The notes under the pieces are model-generated. The model worked only from the letters and a program-made list of their open reading frames with translations, searched no databases and was not told where the DNA came from. A program made the translations under genes and the position numbers. From an uncultured Clostridia bacterium (GTDB taxonomy: Bacteria > Bacillota > Clostridia > Oscillospirales > Acutalibacteraceae): a DNA stretch of 12,757 bases. Within the stretch, counting starts at the first letter, position 1; the number at the start of each line of letters is the position of its first letter. The stretch covers positions 1-12,757 of the forward strand of contig CAMNDS010000013.1 of NCBI GenBank assembly GCA_946535695.1, given 5' to 3'. Positions 8,549-12,757 of the stretch are shown here, piece by piece.

Positions 8549-8577
8549 TTGATTTATTTTGAAATTTTTTTTAGAAT
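8549..8577 (+). promoter_or_regulatory. Possible promoter for gatCAB
   Basis: TTGATT (4 of 6) at 8549-8554, 17 bases, then TAGAAT (5 of 6) at 8572-8577. Predicted start is near 8584, 34 bases before the gatC start codon. It lies in the 82-base gap after aspS. No terminator hairpin is seen after aspS, so read-through from aspS is also possible. Confidence 0.4.
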
Positions 8578-8617
8578 ACGAGCAGTGTTGTAAAAGTTTA
8601 TTCAGGAGGTACTTATT

Positions 8618-8887
8618 TTGACTGGCAAAATTAGCAAAGACGAGATTTTAAAGCTTGCAAAGCTTTCCAGGCTTGAGTTTTCAGAAAGTGAGACTAAAAA
8701 ACTTTTAAAAGATATAGGAAATATTATGAAACTTACTTCCAAAATCGAAAAATATGATAGTAGTGAGGTAACGTATGATAATATTCAAAGAGATTACGAG
8801 AAGCCTGAATATGATAGCTGTACTCATGACGAAATACTAAGCGGCGGAATAAACAAAAATGGCTTTTTTTTCGTGAAAAAATATTAA
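8618..8887 (+). CDS. gatC: Asp-tRNA(Asn)/Glu-tRNA(Gln) amidotransferase subunit C
   Basis: Small belt-like subunit that holds GatA and GatB together in the cytoplasmic GatCAB amidotransferase. 89 residues (family about 93-100). It has a TTG start at 8618, fixed by AGGAGGT at 8604-8610 with seven-base spacing. The N-terminal helical part KDEILKLAKLSRLEFSESE matches the family opening (helix, then L-A-R/K-L-x-L). The middle RDYEKPEYDSCTHDEILSGG corresponds to the family R-x-D-x-x-x-x-S stretch in diverged form. The C-terminal GFFFVKKY lacks the usual Pro of the F-x-V-P-K end, so it is somewhat degenerate. Identification rests on this pattern and on gatA following 55 bases later. Confidence 0.93.
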   Translation: MTGKISKDEILKLAKLSRLEFSESETKKLLKDIGNIMKLTSKIEKYDSSEVTYDNIQRDYEKPEYDSCTHDEILSGGINKNGFFFVKKY

Positions 8888-8942
8888 TATTTTAGCTAAT
8901 AGCAGTAATAATTTTTTATAAAAATACTAAAGGAGGATTTTT

Positions 8943-10409
8943 GTGAGTAAAAATAAAGGGCTTATACGTAAAATTCATGATGCGCTTGTTTCGAAAAAAG
9001 TTTCTTGTTTTGAACTTACCAGCTGGTACTTACGCGAGATCGAAAAAAGTGATCTAAATGCTTTTATTACTGTTACTAAAGAGCAGGCGTTAGAAAGCGC
9101 CAAAAAAGTTGACGAAAAAATTAATAAAAATCAAGAAATAGGCTTGCTTGAAGGCGTGCCAATGTCGCTTAAAGATAATTTTTCGACTAAAAATATTTTG
9201 ACTACGTGTGCTTCTAAAATACTTGAAAATTATGTGCCGATTTATAACGCGACTGTTTATGAAATTTTAAAAAATCAAGGCTGTATATTACTTGGCAAGA
9301 ATAATCAAGATCAGTTTGCCATGGGTTCTTCTAACGAAACTTCGTATTTTGGGCCGGTTAAAAATCCTCATGATAAAACGAAAGTCCCAGGAGGCAGTTC
9401 AGGTGGCTCGTGTGCTTCAGTTGCGGCGGGTCTTGCTGCATTTGCAATGGGCAGTGATACCGGAGGCTCTATCAGGCAGCCTGCTGCGTTTTGTGGCATA
9501 GTAGGTATGAAACCAACTTATGGTTCTATATCTAGATACGGCATTATTCCGCTGGCTTCTAGTTTAGACCAAGCAGGGCCGCTAACTTTGACGGTCGAAG
9601 ATAATTCGATAATTTTTGATTGCTTGGCAGTTCATGACCCAAAAGATGAAACTTCGTGTAAATTAGCAAGAAAAAAAACTTTTGATTCTTTAGATAGTTC
9701 TATAGAAAATTTAAAAATAGGAATTCCAACGAATTGCTTTGAGGGCTCTGATAAAGAAGTTTATAATGCTGTTGAAAATGCAGCAAAATTTTATGAAAAA
9801 TTCGGTGCCAAAATTACTTATTTTGCTTTTCCTGAGTTAGATTTTTCAATGCCTGTTTATTGTGTTCTGGGCAGAGCCGAAACGGCTTCTAATATGGCGC
9901 GTTTTGACGGTATAAGATACGGATATAAATATAAAGGCGAATATTCTGACGTTAATGACTTAATGACAAAAACAAGATCTGAGGCACTCGGCGACGAAGT
10001 CAAACGAAGAATTTTAGTAGGCTCTTATGTTTTAAATTCAGGTTATTATGATTCTTTTTATAAAAAATCTTTGGTAGCAAAAAATCTTATTACTAAAAAA
10101 TTTGCCGAAAAATTTGAAGAGTTTGATATTTTAATAACTCCTACGTCGCCTACGACTGCATTTGGGTTTAATTATGCCGGAGATGACCCGTTAAAAATGC
10201 AACTGGCAGATATCTGCGTTGTTAATGCAAACATTGCCGGAATTCCTGCGATTTCGATTCCGTGTGGATATGATTCGAATAATTTGCCAATCGGTATGCA
10301 AATCATGTCTAAATGCTGGTCTGAAGATTTGTTGTTACGAGTTGCCTATAAATACGAAAAAGAGAATTTTTTTGCAAAAATAATAGGAGGAGTTCAATTT
10401 GAAATATAA
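8943..10409 (+). CDS. gatA: Asp-tRNA(Asn)/Glu-tRNA(Gln) amidotransferase subunit A (amidase)
   Basis: Glutaminase subunit of GatCAB; it releases ammonia from glutamine and channels it to GatB. 488 residues, normal length. The GTG start at 8943 is set by AAAGGAGG (8929-8936). It belongs to the amidase-signature family, with the full Ser-cisSer-Lys triad visible: Lys77 in MSLKDNF, the cis-Ser at 152 in PGGSSGGS, and nucleophile Ser176 in DTGGSIRQPA. GIVGMKPTYGSISRYGI follows, then the substrate-side segment DQAGPLTLTVEDN. The C-terminal NIAGIPAISIPCGYDSNNLP is also typical. The stop codon overlaps gatB by 11 bases, suggesting coupled translation and matched stoichiometry. Confidence 0.98.
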   Translation: MSKNKGLIRKIHDALVSKKVSCFELTSWYLREIEKSDLNAFITVTKEQALESAKKVDEKINKNQEIGLLEGVPMSLKDNFSTKNILTTCASKILENYVPIYNATVYEILKNQGCILLGKNNQDQFAMGSSNETSYFGPVKNPHDKTKVPGGSSGGSCASVAAGLAAFAMGSDTGGSIRQPAAFCGIVGMKPTYGSISRYGIIPLASSLDQAGPLTLTVEDNSIIFDCLAVHDPKDETSCKLARKKTFDSLDSSIENLKIGIPTNCFEGSDKEVYNAVENAAKFYEKFGAKITYFAFPELDFSMPVYCVLGRAETASNMARFDGIRYGYKYKGEYSDVNDLMTKTRSEALGDEVKRRILVGSYVLNSGYYDSFYKKSLVAKNLITKKFAEKFEEFDILITPTSPTTAFGFNYAGDDPLKMQLADICVVNANIAGIPAISIPCGYDSNNLPIGMQIMSKCWSEDLLLRVAYKYEKENFFAKIIGGVQFEI

Positions 10410-11814
10410 TCTTGTTTGTGGGTTTGAAACTCATATAGAGTTATCGACTGAAAATAAATTATTCTGCCCCTGCAAAGTTAAATTTGGTTCTGAGCCCAAT
10501 TCAAATTGCTGTCCTGTTTGTATTGGGGCTCCCGGTACTTTGCCAGTTTTGAATAAACAGGCAGTTATTTATGCAATCAAAATGGGCTTGGCTCTTAATT
10601 GCAAAATTAATTTATTCTCAAAAATGGAACGTAAATGTTATTTTTATCCAGATTTAGCTAAAGCATATCAGATTTCGCAAAACGATTTGCCGTTATGCGG
10701 CCCCGGATTTGTAGAACTTGACAGTGGCAAAAAAATAAGAATTAATCATATTCATATCGAAGAAGACGCTGGAAAAATCAAGAACGAATCTGATGGAATT
10801 TATGTTGATTATAATCGCGCCGGAGTGCCTTTAATCGAAATAGTCAGCGAACCTGATATTTCAAGTATTGAAGAAGCTCAAGAATATATCGAAAAATTGC
10901 AGCTTACGGCCAGATACGTTCGAGTTTCTGATGCCCGTATGCAAGAAGGCTCGATAAGATGCGACGTGAATATTTCAGTAAAACCTGAAAATTCTGATGA
11001 ATTAGGCACTCGTATCGAGATTAAAAATATGAATTCGATTGCTTTTATAGCTAAAGCTTTGAAATACGAGTACGAGCGTCAAGTAGATATTTTAGAGTCC
11101 GGCAAAAAACTTGTTCAAGAAACCCGAAGATTTAACGAGCAAAAAAATTGCACTGAAAGTATGCGCGAAAAAGAAGATGCAAGCGATTACGGATATTTCC
11201 CGGATCCTGATTTATCGAGTATTTGTTTAGAACAAGAAAAAATCGACGAAATTAAGAAAAATCTTCCCGAGATGTATTATTCAAGAAAAAAAAGATATAT
11301 TAAGCTAGGTATTCCTGAAAAAACTGCAAATTTGCTTATAAAATATGTTAACGTCTCAGATTTTTTTGATTTAGCTATAAAAAATTGCAAATCTCCCGAA
11401 AAAGTTGCGAATTTAATCATCGGTCAGATATTTAGCTTTTTAGGTTCTGAAACCGAAAAAGAAAGTTTTGGTATTTCGATTTTGCCAAAAGATTTAAATT
11501 ATTTGGTAAATTTGATTTCTGATAATAAATTAAACATGGCAAGTGCTAAAAATTTACTTTCTAAAGCATTAGAAAATAATAAAAATCTTAAAGATTTAGC
11601 AAATAAATTCGTATCAGAATCACCAAAATTTGACTTAAAACAAGTTTGCTGCGAATGTGTAAAAAATTGCCCAGAGGCTGTAAAAGATTATTTATCCGGC
11701 AAAGAAAAAGCTTTACAGGTTATAATCGGCAAAGTTATGGCAAAAACCCGAGGCAGCGCCGATGCGGTTGAAGCTAAAAATATTATTAAGAACATAATTA
11801 AAGAAAAAAAGTAA
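10399..11814 (+). CDS. gatB: Asp-tRNA(Asn)/Glu-tRNA(Gln) amidotransferase subunit B
   Basis: tRNA-binding, ATP-dependent kinase/transamidase subunit of GatCAB. 471 residues, family about 470-480. It starts at TTG 10399, eight bases after AGGAGG (10385-10390), both inside the end of gatA. The N-terminus VCGFETHIELSTENKLFCPC gives the catalytic cradle opening. Cys23 and Cys25, with Cys38 and Cys41 (CCPVCIGAPG), form the likely zinc site. IHIEEDAGKI, DYNRAGVPLIEIVSEPD and MQEGSIRCDVNISV are diagnostic motifs. The C-terminal helical and YqeY-like tail ends VIGKVMAKTRGSADAVEAKN, the part that reads the tRNA D-loop in the family. No convincing terminator follows; the next promoter starts 30 bases downstream. 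Confidence 0.98.
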   Translation: MKYNLVCGFETHIELSTENKLFCPCKVKFGSEPNSNCCPVCIGAPGTLPVLNKQAVIYAIKMGLALNCKINLFSKMERKCYFYPDLAKAYQISQNDLPLCGPGFVELDSGKKIRINHIHIEEDAGKIKNESDGIYVDYNRAGVPLIEIVSEPDISSIEEAQEYIEKLQLTARYVRVSDARMQEGSIRCDVNISVKPENSDELGTRIEIKNMNSIAFIAKALKYEYERQVDILESGKKLVQETRRFNEQKNCTESMREKEDASDYGYFPDPDLSSICLEQEKIDEIKKNLPEMYYSRKKRYIKLGIPEKTANLLIKYVNVSDFFDLAIKNCKSPEKVANLIIGQIFSFLGSETEKESFGISILPKDLNYLVNLISDNKLNMASAKNLLSKALENNKNLKDLANKFVSESPKFDLKQVCCECVKNCPEAVKDYLSGKEKALQVIIGKVMAKTRGSADAVEAKNIIKNIIKEKK

Positions 11815-11843
11815 AAATTTTTGAAAAAAAGCTGTTTTTGCTA

Positions 11844-11872
11844 TTGACAAGTTATTTTGTATATGGTAAAAT
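11844..11872 (+). promoter_or_regulatory. Strong sigma-A-type promoter with extended -10
   Basis: Perfect -35 TTGACA at 11844-11849, exactly 17 bases, then TAAAAT (5 of 6) at 11867-11872, preceded by TGG (11864-11866), an extended -10 element. This is the best promoter match in the window. Predicted transcription start is near 11879, giving a leader of about 53 bases before the 11932 gene. Confidence 0.8.
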
Positions 11873-11878
11873 AAGTAC

Positions 11879-11900
11879 AGTCTGCGTGTTTACGTGGACT
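11879..11900 (+). promoter_or_regulatory. 5'-terminal mRNA hairpin in the leader
   Basis: Bases 11879-11887 pair with 11892-11900 around a four-base GTTT loop, giving nine base pairs. Two of these are G-U pairs that exist only in RNA from the + strand. The hairpin begins at, or within a base or two of, the start site predicted from the promoter. 5'-terminal hairpins of this kind are known to slow mRNA decay, so stabilisation is the simplest reading. A protein-binding or regulatory role cannot be excluded. The ribosome site (GAGGT, 11921-11925) is well outside it. Confidence 0.55.
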
Positions 11901-11931
11901 TAGGTTAAATTTTTTTAAGTGAGGTTTTGCT

Positions 11932-12330
11932 ATGAAGATTTCTAAACTTCTAGTTTCGAGTCTTTTGTGTGGTACTCTTTTAATTTCTCCTACTACTAAG
12001 GCCGGGTGCTTTTTAGGAGACGTTGCCAAGTATTTTTTGATTGGTACCGGGATTTGTGCTGGTTTTAGTGTCATACGTGCCGTTGCTGATGAGACTGGTA
12101 ACAAAGACTTTAAAGGTGCGGTAGAAAAAATTAACAACTCAGCGAACGAAGCTTTTAATGCCGTTGTTGAGTTTGGTGGAACGGCTGCGAAATCAGTTAG
12201 TGAATTAGCAGAGCTTGGCGTTAGAAAAGTATCCGGTGCTATTAAAGGTGAGAAGAAGTTGCTTAAAGATGATGTTGAGGATAAAAACCTCGATAACCAA
12301 ATTATTAGTAGCACCCCAATGAATAATTAA
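11932..12330 (+). CDS. Small secreted or surface protein of unknown function
   Basis: I do not recognise this family. 132 residues, starting at ATG 11932 six bases after GAGGT (11921-11925). The N-terminus is a classic signal peptide: Lys2 and Lys5, a hydrophobic core at about 6-18, then SPTTKA with probable cleavage after Ala24 (T-K-A). Cys26 follows, but the residue at -3 would be Lys, so a lipoprotein site is unlikely. A second hydrophobic, Gly-rich stretch (about 34-52) could be a membrane helix or buried helix; Cys26 and Cys42 could pair. Residues about 57-112 are Ala/Lys/Glu-rich and probably amphipathic helix; the last 20 are polar and likely disordered. A strong promoter, a leader hairpin and a terminator make it a self-contained, probably well-expressed single-gene unit. 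An opposite-strand open frame here is Ser-rich and lacks signals, so it is taken as a shadow. Confidence 0.75.
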   Translation: MKISKLLVSSLLCGTLLISPTTKAGCFLGDVAKYFLIGTGICAGFSVIRAVADETGNKDFKGAVEKINNSANEAFNAVVEFGGTAAKSVSELAELGVRKVSGAIKGEKKLLKDDVEDKNLDNQIISSTPMNN

Positions 12331-12348
12331 GAGTACTACTAACTTTTT

Positions 12349-12376
12349 AAAGTGCGGTCTTATGCCGCGCTTTTTT
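12349..12376 (+). terminator. Rho-independent terminator of the 11932 gene
   Basis: Stem 12349-12357 pairs with 12365-12373. Its GC-rich core is GTGCGG with CCGCGC, including one T-G wobble, extended by A-T pairs. The seven-base loop is TCTTATG, and the T-run covers 12371-12376. It lies 19 bases after the stop codon. The A-run before the stem is short, so it acts mainly on the + strand. Confidence 0.9.
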
Positions 12377-12402
12377 GTATTTATAACTATTCAAAATTAA
12401 AA

Positions 12403-12419
12403 GTGATACAAATTATCAC
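12403..12419. repeat. Short perfect inverted repeat
   Basis: GTGATA (12403-12408) and TATCAC (12414-12419) flank a five-base spacer. It lies in the AT-rich stretch between the + strand terminator and the hairpin-rich region. It could be a protein site or chance; no gene start is near it. Confidence 0.3.
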
Positions 12420-12474
12420 AGTCTGTAAGAAAAGAAATTAGAAATAGAATTTTTAATGAAATTAAAATTATCAG

Positions 12475-12511
12475 AAAAATAGGCTTCTTCCGAAACCGGT
12501 AAAAAGCAGCC
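12475..12511 (-). terminator. Possible minus-strand terminator of the ncRNA candidate
   Basis: On the minus strand GGCT (12508-12511) pairs with AGCC (12482-12485). Inner pairs are CTT with AAG and CCG with CGG, with a G-A mismatch and a four-base bulge. After one T and one A come five T (12475-12479). The hairpin is imperfect and competes with the closing helix of the candidate RNA, so either structure could be the one that stops transcription. Confidence 0.4.
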
Positions 12512-12715
12512 CTCCGGCATAGCCGGAGATTTTTCAGATGCGCCTAAAGGCTATATTACTAGCAGCGCCTCAAGGCGCATATACAGCTCGCACTTGCGAA
12601 AGGCTCGATACTAGCGACCCGTAAACGGGTTGTAATGTTCTTTCAAGACAATTTTGCCAGAAATTTGGTCTTCCTTTCGTGAATTAACAGACTACTCTTC
12701 CCCTTTAAAAAGCCC
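12475..12715 (-). ncRNA. Candidate structured non-coding RNA, class not assigned
   Basis: About 240 bases of GC-rich hairpins in an otherwise AT-rich region with no gene. Hairpins, in + strand coordinates: 12512-12528 (7 bp, 3-base loop), 12542-12551 (3 bp), 12565-12578 (5 bp, 4-base loop), 12588-12599 (4 bp), 12617-12630 (5 bp, 4-base loop), and a long one at 12645-12672 with one bulge and one A-A mismatch. The ends close on each other: 12707-12715 pairs with 12481-12489 over nine pairs. Two of these are G-U if the minus strand is the RNA but A-C mismatches if the + strand is, which favours the minus strand. A T-run follows the closing helix on that strand (12475-12479). The heptamer TACTAGC (+ strand) occurs twice between hairpins. 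Size and style recall orphan RNA classes of Firmicutes such as the raiA motif, but I cannot verify any family. tmRNA, RNase P and SRP hallmarks were not found. Confidence 0.6.
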
Positions 12716-12724
12716 ACTATACTT

Positions 12725-12753
12725 GAAATACTAAATTTTGGCGGTATTTTCAA
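12725..12753 (-). promoter_or_regulatory. Weak minus-strand promoter candidate for the ncRNA
   Basis: On the minus strand TTGAAA (12748-12753) is followed after 17 bases by TATTTC (12725-12730, 3 of 6). The predicted start is near 12718, just before the GGGC that opens the closing helix. Another -10-like TATAGT (12716-12721) is better but lacks a -35 at the right distance. The window ends four bases beyond, so upstream context is missing. Confidence 0.2.
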
Positions 12754-12757
12754 ACAC

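Noticed and set aside
11815..11843. Terminator after gatB from the A-run/T-run around AGCTG
   Set aside because: Only A-T pairs around the loop; no GC stem, so termination would be very weak at best.
11841..12314. 157-codon open frame on the minus strand opposite the small secreted-protein gene
   Set aside because: It has no ribosome site, a Ser/Leu-rich composition typical of antisense shadows, and lies opposite a gene with promoter, ribosome site, signal peptide and terminator.
12512..12534. Hairpin plus five T on the + strand, read as a rho-independent terminator
   Set aside because: The form is right (7 bp, then T-run), but no + strand gene lies between the 12349-12376 terminator and this point. 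It fits better as one arm of the minus-strand RNA.
12538..12624. 28-codon + strand open frame starting ATG at 12538, with GGAG nine bases upstream
   Set aside because: It runs across several perfect hairpins of the candidate RNA, its ribosome site is buried in the 12512-12528 stem, and its base pattern is explained by RNA structure.
12500..12640. CRISPR array suggested by closely spaced short palindromes
   Set aside because: The hairpins differ in sequence and length and are not direct repeats with uniform spacers.
12620..12715. T-box leader on the minus strand (AGGGGAAGAGTAGT resembles a stem I start)
   Set aside because: The diagnostic TGG-ACC T-box bulge and antiterminator are absent, and no gene follows on the minus strand for it to control.
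12475..12757. tmRNA, RNase P RNA, SRP RNA or group II intron end
   Set aside because: None of the conserved core segments I know for these RNAs was found on either strand.

Overview
The window comes from an AT-rich bacterial genome. It carries most of a V/A-type (rotary) ATPase operon, then aspS and gatC-gatA-gatB, a small orphan secreted-protein gene, and an unusual GC-rich structured stretch at the right end. The organism is best guessed as a low-GC Gram-positive of the Clostridia (Oscillospirales-like). The grounds are strong AGGAGG ribosome sites, frequent TTG/GTG starts, a bacterial-type AspRS, the clostridial flavour of the ATPase and GatB sequences (for example the GatB opening VCGFETHIEL), and the gene neighbourhood. 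This is inference from protein character; no database search was run. The low GC and the orphan exported protein would also fit a host-associated or symbiotic lineage, but the window does not prove that.

Layout, all genes on the + strand. Positions 1-1327 hold the C-terminal two thirds of subunit I (5' end outside the window). Next are K (1398-1862), F (1862-2170), E (2186-2764), A (2778-4529), B (4576-5994) and D (6175-6798). Subunit C, and any G/H-type stalk subunit, is absent between I and D and may lie upstream of the window. aspS (6802-8535) starts three bases after the D stop codon, so it is probably co-transcribed. gatC (8618-8887), gatA (8943-10409) and gatB (10399-11814) follow. AspRS and GatCAB work together if the AspRS is non-discriminating: it makes Asp-tRNA(Asn), which GatCAB amidates to Asn-tRNA(Asn). 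GatCAB also converts Glu-tRNA(Gln) to Gln-tRNA(Gln). Promoter-like sequences sit before K, before D and before gatC.

The last kilobase differs in character. A near-consensus promoter (TTGACA, 17 bases, TAAAAT with an extended -10) drives a transcript whose first bases form a 9-bp hairpin. It encodes a 132-residue protein with a signal peptide and no recognised family, and ends in a clear rho-independent terminator at 12349-12376.

Beyond a roughly 100-base AT-rich spacer lies a dense run of GC-rich hairpins (12475-12715). Its two ends pair with each other, and two of those pairs are G-U only if the minus strand is transcribed. A T-run follows the closing helix on the minus strand. I read this as a roughly 240-nt structured non-coding RNA on the minus strand. 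It is the most interesting object in the window, and I cannot assign its class with confidence. No CRISPR array, insertion sequence, tRNA or rRNA gene was seen.
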